A DNA stretch of 64,000 bases from positions 54,137 through 118,136 of the forward strand of contig NZ_BMEU01000014.1 in the NCBI RefSeq assembly GCF_014637085.1, written 5' to 3'. The DNA comes from Comamonas phosphati (GTDB lineage Bacteria > Pseudomonadota > Gammaproteobacteria > Burkholderiales > Burkholderiaceae_C). Shown piece by piece: positions 1-9,921 of this stretch (position 1 is the stretch's first letter; every line of letters begins with the position of its first letter). The notes under the pieces were generated by a model. That model saw only the letters and a program-made list of their open reading frames with translations, was not told the origin of the DNA and ran no database searches. A program made the translations under genes and the position numbers.

Positions 1-105
1 CGCATCGGCACGGTGGACAGCACGCCCGGCCTGCGCGTGGTGGACGGCAGCGGACAGCCGCTGGCGGCGCGCTACGCCTCGTTCGACCATTTCGGGAGCA
101 TCTGA
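1..105 (+). CDS. thiL: 3' end of thiamine-monophosphate kinase (probable thiL)
   Basis: Only the last 34 codons are inside the window, in frame 1, ending with TGA at 103-105. The visible tail (GLRVVDGSGQPLAARY, then SFDHFGSI) resembles the C-terminus of ThiL, which phosphorylates thiamine monophosphate to thiamine pyrophosphate. In betaproteobacteria thiL commonly sits beside pgpA and pncC, and both follow here. The next gene begins with GTG directly after this stop, so they are probably cotranscribed. The call rests on a short tail plus gene order and could be wrong. Confidence 0.6.
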   Translation, partial: RIGTVDSTPGLRVVDGSGQPLAARYASFDHFGSI

Positions 106-1026
106 GTGATCGTCCGCGACCGCCCTTCCCTGCTGCGCCTGTTTCTCATCGTGCGGGGCTCGGTGATCGTGAGGATCTACCCCCAACTCGTGCTGCTGTT
201 CGCGCTGTCCTGCCTGGTGATCGCGCTGCACCGCGCCTACCCGGGCTCGGTACCGGCTATGCCCAGCGCGCCGTTCTCGCTGCTGGGCATCACGCTGTCG
301 ATCTTCCTGGGTTTTCGCAACAACGCCAGCTACGACCGCTGGTGGGAAGCGCGCAAGGACTGGGGCCAGTTGCTCTACACCATGCGCGACTTCGCCCGCC
401 AGACCCAGTTGCTGGAGGCGCTGCCGGACGGCCCGCAGCAGCGGCGCGAACTGCTGCAGCTGGGCGTGGGCTTCACGCACCTGCTCGTCGATCACCTGCG
501 CCCCGGCAACCCGCGCGGCAAAGCCCAACCCTGGCTGCCGCCCGGGCTGCAGCAGCAGCTGCCGGCCAGCCGCAACGCACCCGACCTGGTGCTGCGCCAC
601 ATCGGCGCCCGGCTGGCGCAGCTGCGCCGGCAAGCCTGCATCAGCGACATCGAGTACAGCCTGCTCGACGCCACCGCGGGCCGTATGTCGCTCGTGCTCG
701 GGGCCTGCGAGCGCATCCGCAACACGCCCGTGCCCTTCGGCTACACGCTGCTGATGCACCGCACGGCCTACCTGTTCTGCTTTCTGCTGCCCTTTGGCTT
801 TGTCGATTCGCTGGGCTGGGCCACGCCGTTCGCCACCACGCTGATCGCCTACACCTTCTTCGGACTCGACGCGCTGGGCGAGGAGCTGGAAGAGCCCTTC
901 CACCCACACCCCAACGGCCTGGCCATCGCGGCCATGGCCGACGTGATCGAGATCAACCTGCGCGAGGCGCTGGGCGAGACGGATCTGCCGCCGCTGCCCA
1001 TGCCTGTCGCCGACCTGCTGACCTGA
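106..1026 (+). CDS. Bestrophin-family (UPF0187/YneE-like) membrane channel protein
   Basis: A 306-residue protein starting at a GTG that abuts the upstream TGA. The N-terminus has hydrophobic segments (about residues 25-45 and 55-70), followed by the family hallmark RNNASYDRWWEARKDWG near residue 72, which follows the second membrane segment in bacterial bestrophins. Two more hydrophobic stretches lie near residues 215-250, then EELEEPFHPHPNGL, matching the conserved acidic C-terminal segment. Bacterial homologues form pentameric ion channels in the inner membrane; the ion carried here is unknown. Its place inside a thiL-pgpA-pncC run suggests only housekeeping expression. Confidence 0.85.
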   Translation: MIVRDRPSLLRLFLIVRGSVIVRIYPQLVLLFALSCLVIALHRAYPGSVPAMPSAPFSLLGITLSIFLGFRNNASYDRWWEARKDWGQLLYTMRDFARQTQLLEALPDGPQQRRELLQLGVGFTHLLVDHLRPGNPRGKAQPWLPPGLQQQLPASRNAPDLVLRHIGARLAQLRRQACISDIEYSLLDATAGRMSLVLGACERIRNTPVPFGYTLLMHRTAYLFCFLLPFGFVDSLGWATPFATTLIAYTFFGLDALGEELEEPFHPHPNGLAIAAMADVIEINLREALGETDLPPLPMPVADLLT

Positions 1027-1030
1027 CGCC

Positions 1031-1621
1031 ATGACCGACAACAGCCCGCAAGACCTGCCGCAAACACCCCCGCCTGCTGCGCCAGATGCCATCAATACAA
1101 AAACGCCGCAGGGAACGGCCATAGTGCATCCGTCGGTGGCCTTCATGCTGCGCCATCCGGCGCACCTGATCGCCCTGGGCTTTGGCTCGGGCCTGCCGCG
1201 CATCGCGCCCGGCACCGTGGGCACGCTGTGGGCCTGGCTGGCCTATCTGGCGCTGCAACTGTGGCTGGACAAGGCCCAGATCGGCTGGCTGATCGCCGCC
1301 AGCATCCCCGTGGGCTGGTGGGCCTGCACGGTCACGGCCCGGCACATGCGTGTGGCCGATCCCGGCCATATCGTGTGGGATGAGGTCGTCGCCTTCTGGA
1401 TCGTGCTGTGGCTGACCATGCCCATGGGCTTCTGGGGCCAGTGCGCGGCATTTGCGCTGTTCCGCTTCTTCGACGCGGCCAAGCCCCAGCCCGTCAAATG
1501 GGCCGACCGGCTATTCAAGGGCTTAGGGCCGCGCGGCGGCTGGGGCATCATGTTCGACGATCTGGTGGCCGCTTTCTGCGCCCTGCTGGTCATGGCGCTC
1601 TGGAAGCATTTCACCCGCTGA
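1031..1621 (+). CDS. pgpA: Phosphatidylglycerophosphatase A
   Basis: A 196-residue membrane protein beginning with ATG four bases after the previous stop. It carries the PgpA fold: GLPRIAPGTVGTLWAW near residue 55, a central DPGHIVWDEVV segment with the acidic metal/phosphate residues near residues 112-120, and a C-terminal WGIMFDDLVAA segment with two more aspartates. PgpA removes phosphate from phosphatidylglycerol phosphate in the inner membrane. The roughly 35-residue hydrophilic proline-rich N-terminus exceeds the core domain; a later start is possible but none has a clearly better ribosome site. Confidence 0.92.
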   Translation: MTDNSPQDLPQTPPPAAPDAINTKTPQGTAIVHPSVAFMLRHPAHLIALGFGSGLPRIAPGTVGTLWAWLAYLALQLWLDKAQIGWLIAASIPVGWWACTVTARHMRVADPGHIVWDEVVAFWIVLWLTMPMGFWGQCAAFALFRFFDAAKPQPVKWADRLFKGLGPRGGWGIMFDDLVAAFCALLVMALWKHFTR

Positions 1622-1638
1622 TCCAGAAAGCCACCGCC

Positions 1639-2136
1639 ATGCTCACAGCCACGCCCCAATTGGTAGAACAACTGGCCGAACGCCTCATGCAAAAAGGCTG
1701 GATGCTGGCCACGGCCGAAAGCTGCACGGGCGGCATGATTGCCGCGGCCTGCACCGATCTGGCCGGCTCCAGCAACTGGTTCGACCGCGGCTTCGTGACC
1801 TACTCCAACGAGGCCAAGCAGGACATGCTGAACGTGCCCGGGGCGCTGATCGCCGCGCACGGCGCCGTCAGCGAGCCCGTGGCCCGCGCCATGGCCCGGG
1901 GCGCCGTGGCACATTCGCGGGCGCGCTGCAGCGTGGCAGTGACCGGCGTGGCCGGCCCCGGCGGCGGCAGCGAGGCCAAGCCCGTGGGCACGGTCTGGTT
2001 CGGCTGGCATCTGGAGGACGGTGCCGCGGGCCCGCAGACGCATGCCGAGTGCCTGCGCTTCGACGGCGACCGCGCCCAGGTGCGGCAGGCCACCGTGCAG
2101 CATGCGCTGCAGACGCTTCTGAAACTCGTCTCGTGA
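1639..2136 (+). CDS. pncC: Nicotinamide-nucleotide amidase (CinA C-terminal domain)
   Basis: A 165-residue stand-alone CinA C-terminal domain. ATG at 1639 was chosen because the protein then begins right at the domain (MLTATPQLVEQLAE). Diagnostic segments are TAESCTGGMIAAACT near residue 25, YSNEAKQDMLNVP, and the glycine-rich GVAGPGGGSEAKPVGTVWFG near residue 110. The family deamidates NMN to nicotinic acid mononucleotide in pyridine nucleotide salvage. The gene lies 17 bp after pgpA and ends exactly where the convergent XRE gene ends. Confidence 0.9.
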   Translation: MLTATPQLVEQLAERLMQKGWMLATAESCTGGMIAAACTDLAGSSNWFDRGFVTYSNEAKQDMLNVPGALIAAHGAVSEPVARAMARGAVAHSRARCSVAVTGVAGPGGGSEAKPVGTVWFGWHLEDGAAGPQTHAECLRFDGDRAQVRQATVQHALQTLLKLVS

Positions 2137-2472
2137 CTAGGCCCGCAGGGCCTTGACGAGCTTGAGCGCAATGTCCTTGAGCGGCGCATCGAGCTGGCGG
2201 TAGCTTTCCAGTAGCCGCAGCTCGTCCGCGGGCAAGGCGGCGGGCTCGCTCTCCAGCCCAGCCGTCAGCTCCAGCGCCGTGGTCTGCAGCGCCAGCGCCA
2301 CGCGCGCCAGGGTGTCGTTCCTGAGCGTGCGGATGGCGCCCGACTCGACCTGCGACACGGCCGAAGCCGTGATGCCCGCCGCCTCGGCCAGCCGCCCCTG
2401 GCTCATGGCCAGCGCATTGCGGCGCGCGCGTATGCGCTCACCAATATGTTTCATGGTCTGCGTATCTACCAA
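2137..2472 (-). CDS. XRE-family helix-turn-helix transcriptional regulator
   Basis: A 111-residue protein with one N-terminal HTH_3 domain: IGERIRARRNALAMSQGRLA, then EAAGITASAVSQVESGA, the recognition-helix region. The C-terminal half is helical and leucine-rich with no recognised ligand domain. An internal methionine (MKHIGERI, start at 2454) would put the domain at the very N-terminus and may be the true start. It converges on pncC with touching stop codons. The target is unknown. Confidence 0.85.
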   Translation of the reverse strand: MVDTQTMKHIGERIRARRNALAMSQGRLAEAAGITASAVSQVESGAIRTLRNDTLARVALALQTTALELTAGLESEPAALPADELRLLESYRQLDAPLKDIALKLVKALRA

Positions 2473-2521
2473 CAGAAATAGATCCGGGCTTAGTGCTCAA
2501 ACTCGCGAGCACCCAGCCAGA

Positions 2522-2600
2522 GACATCAAGCAAGGGCCGCCCCGCAGCGAGGATGTCGTCCCCCTTACAGGGGGAAGCGGCGCAGCCGCTCAGGGGGTAG
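2522..2600 (-). repeat. 3'-end structured repeat, copy 1 (family A)
   Basis: Starts 5 bp after the stop of the minus-strand UPF0149 gene and reads in its direction. Three pairable stems are visible: AGCGGC-TGC-GCCGCT, a C5/G5 stem, and GACATC (2522-2527) with GATGTC (2552-2557). Related copies lie near 13958, 33615, 43081, 46531 and 61336. The element is not followed by a U-tract, so simple intrinsic termination is not evident. Confidence 0.8.
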
Positions 2601-2605
2601 CCATA

Positions 2606-3442
<837 letters not shown>

Positions 3443-3648
3443 AGGAAGGCTTTTATGATGGCCCGGCGTCAGTCACAAACGACAGGACCGGCGCAGGGCC
3501 GAAGATGGTGGCGGCTGCATCGCAGCGGATGCAGGTGCTTGGAACGTGTTTGCGTTCTTAGGCTGGCAGTTTAGCGGCCGATCATCAACATGCCCCGCCA
3601 CAGGAATATCGCAGGAGTTTGCCGGTGCGTCTCAGAGAAAGCTTTCCC

Positions 3649-5352
3649 ATGCGCTACAGCGCGTTCTTCATCTGCGCCGCGGCGTGCGCGGTTTCGCTGT
3701 ATACGACGGCGGTGCATGGGCGGGGCCTGTGGTGGTTGTTGGTCTCCGGGGCCCTGGTGCTGACCGGAATCTGGGACCTGCGCCAGAAGCAGCACGCGAT
3801 TTTGCGCAACTACCCCGTTCTCGGGCACTTCCGCTTTCTCTTCGAATACATACGGCCCGAGATCCGCCAATACTTCATCGAAGGCGACACCGAGGCCCAG
3901 CCCTTCTCGCGCTCCCAGCGCTCCCTGGTCTACCAGCGCGCCAAGAGCCAGGTGGACAACCGCCCGTTCGGCACGCAGCTCGATGTCGGCGCGCATGGCT
4001 ACGAATGGGTCAACCATTCCATGCAGCCCACCAAGCTGGCCTCGCACGACTTCCGGCTCTGGATCGGCGGCACGCCCGACAACCCCTCGCCCTCGGCCGA
4101 GCCCTGCACCCAGCCCTACCACGCCAGCGTCTTCAACATCTCGGCCATGAGCTTCGGCGCCCTGTCGGCCAACGCCATCCTGGCCCTGAACCAGGGCGCG
4201 AAGATGGGCTGCTTCATCCACGACACGGGCGAGGGCTCGATCTCCGCGCACCACCGCGTGCATGGCGGCGACCTAATCTGGGAAGTGGCTTCGGGCTACT
4301 TCGGCTGCCGCAACGCGGACGGCACCTTCAGCGAGGAAAAATTCGTCGCCAACGCCACCAGCCCCCAGGTCAAGATGATCGAGATCAAGCTCAGCCAGGG
4401 CGCCAAGCCCGGCCATGGCGGCGTGCTGCCCGGCGCCAAGGTCACTCCTGAAATCGCAGCTGCCCGCGGCGTTCCCGTGGGCGTGGACTGCATTTCCCCG
4501 TCCAGCCACAGCGCTTTCTCCACGCCCGTGGAGCTGATGCACTTCATCGCCAGGCTGCGGCGCCTGTCGGGCGGCAAGCCCACGGGCTTCAAGTTCTGCG
4601 TGGGCCACCCCTGGGAATGGTTCGCCATGGTCAAGGCCATGCTGGAGACGGGCATCACGCCGGACTTCATCGTCGTCGACGGCGCCGAGGGCGGCACGGG
4701 CGCCGCCCCCATCGAGTTCGTCGACCATGTGGGCGTGCCGCTGCAGGAAGGCCTGCTGCTGGTGCACAACACGCTGATCGGCGTGAACCTGCGCGAGCGC
4801 ATCAAGATCGGCGCGGCCGGCAAGGTGATCACGGCCTTCGACATCGCGCGCATGATGGCCCTGGGTGCCGACTGGTGCAATTCGGGCCGCGGCTTCATGA
4901 TGGCCCTGGGCTGCATCCAGGCGCAAAGCTGCCATACCGGCACCTGCCCCACCGGCGTGACCACGCAGGACCCCGTGCGCCAGCAGGCGCTGGTCGTGCC
5001 CGACAAGGCCACGCGCGTGGCCAACTTCCACCGCCACACCCTGCACGCGCTGCTGGAGCTGGTCCAGGCCGCGGGCCTGAAACACCCCAACGAGATCACG
5101 GCCCACCATATCGTGCGCCGCATGAACGACACCCAGGTCAGCCTGCTGTCCAACCTGGTGCTGCGCGTGGAGCCCGGCTCGCTGCTGGGGCCGCTGGACC
5201 AGCAGCACAAGGTGTTCCAGAACTACTGGCCGCTGGCCGGCGCCCACAGTTTCCAGCCCGTGCAGCAGCCCATGTTGCGCCCTTCGGCCGCGGACACGGC
5301 GGCGCAGGCACAATCGCAGGCCTTGCCTTCGCGCGAGGGCATCTGGACCTGA
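3649..5352 (+). CDS. Membrane-anchored FMN-binding glutamate synthase family protein
   Basis: About 567 residues. Two hydrophobic N-terminal segments (MRYSAFFICAAACAVSLYTT and WWLLVSGALVLTG) anchor a large domain matching the FMN-binding alpha-subunit barrel of glutamate synthase. Conserved stretches are FNISAMSFGALSANAI, HDTGEGSISAHHR, KPGHGGVLPGAKV, VVDGAEGGTGAAP and the Cys-containing CHTGTCPTGVTTQDP. It lacks the amidotransferase and GXGXG domains of full GltB, so it is not a complete glutamate synthase; substrate and electron partner are unknown. In-frame GTG at 3625, 7 bp after CAGGAG, and TTG at 3619 are alternative starts adding 8-10 residues. Confidence 0.85.
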   Translation: MRYSAFFICAAACAVSLYTTAVHGRGLWWLLVSGALVLTGIWDLRQKQHAILRNYPVLGHFRFLFEYIRPEIRQYFIEGDTEAQPFSRSQRSLVYQRAKSQVDNRPFGTQLDVGAHGYEWVNHSMQPTKLASHDFRLWIGGTPDNPSPSAEPCTQPYHASVFNISAMSFGALSANAILALNQGAKMGCFIHDTGEGSISAHHRVHGGDLIWEVASGYFGCRNADGTFSEEKFVANATSPQVKMIEIKLSQGAKPGHGGVLPGAKVTPEIAAARGVPVGVDCISPSSHSAFSTPVELMHFIARLRRLSGGKPTGFKFCVGHPWEWFAMVKAMLETGITPDFIVVDGAEGGTGAAPIEFVDHVGVPLQEGLLLVHNTLIGVNLRERIKIGAAGKVITAFDIARMMALGADWCNSGRGFMMALGCIQAQSCHTGTCPTGVTTQDPVRQQALVVPDKATRVANFHRHTLHALLELVQAAGLKHPNEITAHHIVRRMNDTQVSLLSNLVLRVEPGSLLGPLDQQHKVFQNYWPLAGAHSFQPVQQPMLRPSAADTAAQAQSQALPSREGIWT

Positions 5353-5409
5353 GGGCGCGTAGGCGCTCCATCACCCGGAGCCACCACCATCCCAACCCCA
5401 AGCTTCGCC

Positions 5410-6270
5410 GTGACAGCAGCCACCACGTCCACCTTCCAGACTTCCGCCCCCACGCCCCTGCCCACGGTGGATTACGGCGCCTTTCTGGCCGAGCACGCGG
5501 CACAGCCGCACGGGATCATGCGCTACGACCTGGAAGGCGAGACGCTATGGGTCAAGAAGGCCAATGCGGGCAACCCCGGCTGGCACTACCGGCTGCTGGA
5601 TATGCTGGCCGGCCTGCTGAGCCTGCCGGTGCTGGAGCCCGTGCCCAACCCCGGCGGAGCGCACACCATACGCACCGAAATCCGGCGGCTGCACAATTTC
5701 GCCGCCGCGGGCCTGCGCGTGCCCCAGGTGCTGGCGGTGGCCGATACAGCCTTCGTGATGTGCCATCTGGGCCGCCCCGGCCAGGAGGCGCCCTCGCTGA
5801 GCAATGCCATGGAAAGCGCCATCGGCCAAGGCTCCGAGGCCGTCCTGGCCCTGTGGAGCCAGGGCCTGCACGCCATTGCCGAAGTGCATGCCAGGGGCGA
5901 GGTGCTGAGCCAGGCCGCGGCCCGCAACATGGTGTGCTGCGCCGACGGCGCGATCGGCTTCATCGACTTCGAGGACGACCCGGCGGCCCACCTGCCGCGC
6001 GCCGTCTGCCTGGCCCGCGACGCGCTCAACTATGCCCAGTCCACCGCGCTCTTCGTGGACCAGGGCGGCGCCATGGCACAGGCCCAAAAACAATGGGCAG
6101 CCTTCGTGCGAAAGCTGCCCATGGAGGCCCGGCAGGTGCTGGAGCGCACGGTGAGCCGGCTGGCCTGGGTGCGCTTTCTGCCCCGCAACCAAAGCCTGGG
6201 GCGCGATGCGCTGCGCGTGCGCGCGGCCTACGATCTGCTGGCCGCGCCGCGTCAGGCCGAGCCGCGTTAG
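5410..6270 (+). CDS. Kinase-fold (BUD32/lipopolysaccharide-kinase-like) protein
   Basis: A 286-residue protein with GTG start, 57 bp after the glutamate-synthase-like gene. It shows a reduced kinase-like pattern: a Lys pair in [10 protein letters not shown] (residues 49-50) in the beta3 position, an [19 protein letters not shown] segment in the alphaC region, [19 protein letters not shown] near residue 172 resembling a catalytic-loop H..N, and GFIDFEDDP (Asp about 186) in the DFG position. Such proteins are annotated as BUD32-family or LPS-kinase-like; no substrate can be assigned. Its stop codon overlaps that of the convergent dctA (shared bases 6267-6270). Confidence 0.65.
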   Translation: MTAATTSTFQTSAPTPLPTVDYGAFLAEHAAQPHGIMRYDLEGETLWVKKANAGNPGWHYRLLDMLAGLLSLPVLEPVPNPGGAHTIRTEIRRLHNFAAAGLRVPQVLAVADTAFVMCHLGRPGQEAPSLSNAMESAIGQGSEAVLALWSQGLHAIAEVHARGEVLSQAAARNMVCCADGAIGFIDFEDDPAAHLPRAVCLARDALNYAQSTALFVDQGGAMAQAQKQWAAFVRKLPMEARQVLERTVSRLAWVRFLPRNQSLGRDALRVRAAYDLLAAPRQAEPR

Positions 6271-7583
6271 GTTCGGGCCACCACCTGGCCTTGCATCTCG
6301 TCGCCGTTCAGGGCGGCGCCGAGCTTGCCATAGTCCAGCGCGTTTTCCCAGCGCGACACCACCACGGTGGCCACGGCATTGCCGACGAAGTTGGTCAGCG
6401 AGCGGCATTCGCTCATGAAACGGTCCACGCCCAGAATCAGGGCCATGCCGGCCACGGGGACCTCGGGCACCACGGCCAGCGTGGCCGCCAGGGTGATGAA
6501 GCCCGCACCCGTCACGCCGGCTGCGCCCTTGGACGACAGCATGGCCACCAGCAGCAGCGCGATCTGGTGTCCCAGCGTCAGGTGGGTGTCGGTCGCCTGG
6601 GCGATGAACAGCGCGGCCAGCGTCATGTAGATATTGGTGCCGTCCAGATTGAACGAGTAGCCGGTGGGCACGACCAGGCCCACGACGGACTTGGCGCAAC
6701 CGGCCTTTTCCATCTTCTGCATCAGCGAAGGCAGGGCCGACTCGGAGGACGAGGTCCCCAGCACCAGCAGCAGTTCATCCTTCAGATAACGGATCAGCTT
6801 GAACACCGAGAAGCCACAGGCACGGGCCACGGTCCCCAGAACCACCAGCACAAACAGCGCCGAGGTGATGTAGAAGGTCAGCACCAGCTCGGCCAGGTTG
6901 ACCAGCGAGCCCAGGCCGAACTTGCCGATGGTGAAGGCCATGGCGCCAAAGGCACCGATGGGGGCGGCCTTCATCACGATGTTCACCAGCTTGAACACGG
7001 GCTTGGTCAGCGCTTCAAAGAAGTTCAGCACGGGCTTGCCGGCCTCACCCACCAGGGCCAGGGACACGCCGAACAGCACGGCCACCATCAGCACCTGCAG
7101 GATGTTGTCGCCCACGAACGGACTGATCAGGGTCTTGGGAATGATGTCCATCACAAAACCGGTCAGCGTCATCTCGTGGGACTTGGCCACATAGCCCTTG
7201 ACGGCGGCCTGGTCCAGGTCGGCCACATTGATGTGCATGCCCGAGCCCGGCTGCATCACATTGGCGACGATCAGGCCCACGACCAGCGCCAGGGTGGAGA
7301 AAGTCAGGAAATAGGCCATGGCCTTGCCAAAGACGCGGCCCACCGTGCTCAGATGGCTCATGCCGGCAATACCGGTCACGATGGTCAGGAAGATCACCGG
7401 TGCGATGATCATCTTGATCAGCTTGATGAAGGCATCGCCGAACGGCTTCATGGCCTCGCCATAGGCGGGCTCGAAATGGCCCAGCAATACGCCGACGATG
7501 ATGGCGAACACCACCTGGAAATACAGCTGGCGATAGAACGGCAGCCGCTCGTGGTGAACGGCCTGGGGAGAAATGGCTTGCAT
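6267..7583 (-). CDS. dctA: C4-dicarboxylate:cation symporter DctA
   Basis: A 438-residue dicarboxylate/amino acid:cation symporter (DAACS) protein, normal length for DctA. Visible motifs are the serine-rich reentrant loop [18 protein letters not shown], then [14 protein letters not shown] and the [13 protein letters not shown] loop, with about eight hydrophobic helices. It imports succinate, fumarate and malate across the inner membrane. The ATG at 7583 ([15 protein letters not shown]) was preferred because the longer frame adds an unrelated low-complexity leader. It is divergent from the sensor kinase gene, fitting two-component control of uptake. Confidence 0.95.
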   Translation of the reverse strand: MQAISPQAVHHERLPFYRQLYFQVVFAIIVGVLLGHFEPAYGEAMKPFGDAFIKLIKMIIAPVIFLTIVTGIAGMSHLSTVGRVFGKAMAYFLTFSTLALVVGLIVANVMQPGSGMHINVADLDQAAVKGYVAKSHEMTLTGFVMDIIPKTLISPFVGDNILQVLMVAVLFGVSLALVGEAGKPVLNFFEALTKPVFKLVNIVMKAAPIGAFGAMAFTIGKFGLGSLVNLAELVLTFYITSALFVLVVLGTVARACGFSVFKLIRYLKDELLLVLGTSSSESALPSLMQKMEKAGCAKSVVGLVVPTGYSFNLDGTNIYMTLAALFIAQATDTHLTLGHQIALLLVAMLSSKGAAGVTGAGFITLAATLAVVPEVPVAGMALILGVDRFMSECRSLTNFVGNAVATVVVSRWENALDYGKLGAALNGDEMQGQVVART

Positions 7584-7665
7584 GATGCGCCTCGATGAAA
7601 ACGGATTCGCACCACGATGGCGCGAGGTTGTTTCGGTTTGTACTGCGCCAGCCTTCGCGAGCCGA

Positions 7666-7728
7666 TAACCTATTGGTATTAGAGAGGCCTTATTCGTAGG
7701 CAAAACGCCCCAAAACCAAGGGTAATCA
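7666..7728. promoter_or_regulatory. Candidate response-regulator sites in the dctA/sensor-kinase intergenic region
   Basis: The 181-bp divergent spacer holds two copies in opposite orientation of an ACCAA-N-GGTA-like word: the complement of ACCTATTGGTATTA near 7668-7681 and ACCAAGGGTAATCACC near 7713-7728. Each contains ACC-N3/4-GGT. The neighbouring NarL-type regulator is the natural candidate binder, but the sites are inferred only from symmetry. Confidence 0.3.
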
Positions 7729-7764
7729 CCTAGACTCTTCATCCCCTCGGATCCGCCCCAAACC

Positions 7765-9906
7765 ATGCCCGCACCACGTCGACGCCTGTTCTGGACCCTG
7801 CTGATCGTGGCGGCAGGCATGCTGGTGTGCATGCTGCTGGCCAGCCAGGTCGCACGCCAGCGCTCGCTGCGCGGCGAAAGCCAGAACGTGCAGCGCCAGC
7901 TCATGCTCTACACCCAGGCTCTGGGCCAGCGCATAGACCGCTACCGCACTCTGCCCGAGGTGCTGGCGCTAGACCCGGAGCTGCGCGCCGCACTCACCCA
8001 CCCGCTCAGGCCGGACGAGGTGGGCAGGCTCAACCGCAAGCTGGAGCAGGCCAACGGCGCCAGCCAGTCGTCCACGCTGACGCTGATCGACCTCGGCGGC
8101 CGGGCCCTGGCCGCCAGCAACTGGCACGACGAGCGCAGCAACGTCGGTGTGGACTACAGCTTCCGCCCCTATGTGCAGCAGGCGCTGGCCCAGGGCAGCG
8201 GGCGCTTTTACGGCATAGGCATGACGACCGGCCTGCCGGGCTACTTCCTGTCCGAAGCCATACGCGACGACCAGAACCGCATCACGGGGCTGATCGCCAT
8301 CAAGATCGCCCTGCAGGAGCTGGAGCGCGAGTGGCGCCAGTCGCCCGACATCGTGCTGGCCTCGGACCGGCACGGCGTGACCTTTCTCGCCAGCCGCGAC
8401 GAATGGCGCTACCGCCTGATGCATCCGCTGTCTGCGCAGGACGTGAAGGAGCTGGAGGCCACGCGCCAGTATGCCGACCAGCCGCTGCGCCCCGCGCGCT
8501 ACCGCATCGCGGCCAAGGCCGAGGCCGAGGACGACGACGGCATGCTGGTGCGGCTGGACGAGCCCGTCGAGGCCGGCCCCTTTCTCTGGCAAAGCCGGCC
8601 ACTGCCCGATACCGACTGGCAGCTGCACCTGCTGCACAACACCCGGGCCTCCGCCGTGGCAGGCCGCTGGGCCGCCGCGGCGGCGGCCGGCCTGTGGCTG
8701 GCCCTGGCCCTGCTGGTGCTGTTCGTGCGCCAGCGCCAGCGCAGCCGCCAGGCGCTGATCCTGGCCAGGCGCGAGGCCGAGGATGCCAACCGCTACAAGA
8801 CCCGCTTCGTGGCCGCGGCCGTGCACGACCTGCTGCAGCCGCTGAACGCCGCCCGCATGTTCAGCTCGCTGCTGCGCAGCCATCTGCACGACGATGCCGG
8901 GCGCCGCGTGGCCGAGAGCATAGACGGCGCCCTGGCCGCCCAGGACGGCATCCTCAACAGCCTGCTCGACATCTCGCGCATGGAATCGGGCCAGATGGAA
9001 GTGCATGTCCGGGACTTCGCCCTGGGGCCGCTGCTGCAGGTCGTGCACCACAACTTCGGCATCATTGCGCACAGCCGCGGCCTGCGGCTCACGGCCGTGG
9101 ACGCCCACTACACCATACGCAGCGACGAAGCGCTGCTGCGCCGCATCCTGCAGAACCTGCTGTCCAACGCCATTCGCTACACCCCCAAGGGCCGCGTGCT
9201 CATAGGCTGCCGGCGCCAGGGCGAGCAACTGCGCATCGAGGTGCACGACCAGGGCCCCGGCATTCCCGAAAGCCTGCAGCGCGAAATCTTCGAGGAGTTC
9301 CGCCGCCTGGGCGAAGGCCACGACGAGGACCGCGGCGCCGGCCTGGGCCTGGCCATCGTGGAGCGGCTGGGCAAGCTGCTGGGCCACGAGATCGGCCTGC
9401 GCTCCCAGCTGGGCCGCGGCAGCGTATTCTGGGTCTGCGTGCCGCTGGCCAAGGCCGCGCCGCAGGCCGCGCACAGCGCTGCCGCCGCCGCCCCCAAGCC
9501 CGACCAGGATGCCCCGCTGCAGGGCGCCAGCGCCTGGTACATCGACGACGACGCGCCGAGCTGCGCGGCCACCGCCGCCCTGCTGCAGCGCTGGGGCTGC
9601 GAGGTGCGGTTTGCCGGCGGCCCCCAGGCCGCGCTGGACGCGGCCACGCCGCCAACAGCATCGCAGTCGGCACCGCAGCTGGTGCTGCTGGACGTGCGCA
9701 TGGGCCACTTCCACGGACCCGATCTGTACCCGCAGCTGTGCGAGCGCTGGCAGCAATCGCCCCAGGTCATCCTGGTCACGGCCGAGCACAACATCGCCCT
9801 GCGCCGCCAGGCGGCCGAAAAAGGCTGGGGCTTTCTGCTCAAGCCCGTGCGCCCTGCCGCGCTGCGCGCCTTGATCAGCCAAATGTTGCTGAGGAATACG
9901 CCCTGA
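7765..9906 (+). CDS. Hybrid sensor histidine kinase with periplasmic sensor and C-terminal receiver
   Basis: 713 residues. Order: one TM helix (about 9-27), an extracytoplasmic sensor of about 270 residues of Cache/DctB-like character ([20 protein letters not shown] near 132), second TM (about 300-322), HisKA with His about 354 in [12 protein letters not shown], HATPase with [15 protein letters not shown] and [13 protein letters not shown], then a receiver with phosphoacceptor Asp about 643 in LLDVRMG and Lys in LLKPVRP. It is divergent from dctA and convergent with a NarL-type regulator, so it probably senses C4-dicarboxylates and controls their uptake (inferred). Confidence 0.88.
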   Translation: MPAPRRRLFWTLLIVAAGMLVCMLLASQVARQRSLRGESQNVQRQLMLYTQALGQRIDRYRTLPEVLALDPELRAALTHPLRPDEVGRLNRKLEQANGASQSSTLTLIDLGGRALAASNWHDERSNVGVDYSFRPYVQQALAQGSGRFYGIGMTTGLPGYFLSEAIRDDQNRITGLIAIKIALQELEREWRQSPDIVLASDRHGVTFLASRDEWRYRLMHPLSAQDVKELEATRQYADQPLRPARYRIAAKAEAEDDDGMLVRLDEPVEAGPFLWQSRPLPDTDWQLHLLHNTRASAVAGRWAAAAAAGLWLALALLVLFVRQRQRSRQALILARREAEDANRYKTRFVAAAVHDLLQPLNAARMFSSLLRSHLHDDAGRRVAESIDGALAAQDGILNSLLDISRMESGQMEVHVRDFALGPLLQVVHHNFGIIAHSRGLRLTAVDAHYTIRSDEALLRRILQNLLSNAIRYTPKGRVLIGCRRQGEQLRIEVHDQGPGIPESLQREIFEEFRRLGEGHDEDRGAGLGLAIVERLGKLLGHEIGLRSQLGRGSVFWVCVPLAKAAPQAAHSAAAAAPKPDQDAPLQGASAWYIDDDAPSCAATAALLQRWGCEVRFAGGPQAALDAATPPTASQSAPQLVLLDVRMGHFHGPDLYPQLCERWQQSPQVILVTAEHNIALRRQAAEKGWGFLLKPVRPAALRALISQMLLRNTP

Positions 9907-9921
9907 GCCGCTGTGTACGCC

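Noticed and set aside
3649-5352. Complete glutamate synthase large subunit
   Set aside because: Glutaminase and GXGXG domains are absent and the protein is about one third of GltB length.
4617-7598. Very long open frame (993 codons) across the glutamate-synthase-like, kinase-fold and dctA genes
   Set aside because: Alanine/arginine/proline/glycine-rich shadow of high-GC codons; it overlaps three well-supported genes and resembles no family.
7700-7720. GCCCCAAAACCAAGGG as another tail of the 3'-end repeat
   Set aside because: Resembles the CCCAAAACCAGGGAC tail, but no stems or stop codon accompany it; treated as chance or a fragment.
7969-9882. 637-codon antisense frame in the sensor kinase
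   Set aside because: Typical antisense frame of high-GC DNA; repetitive Gly/Ala/Gln/Leu composition, no domain.
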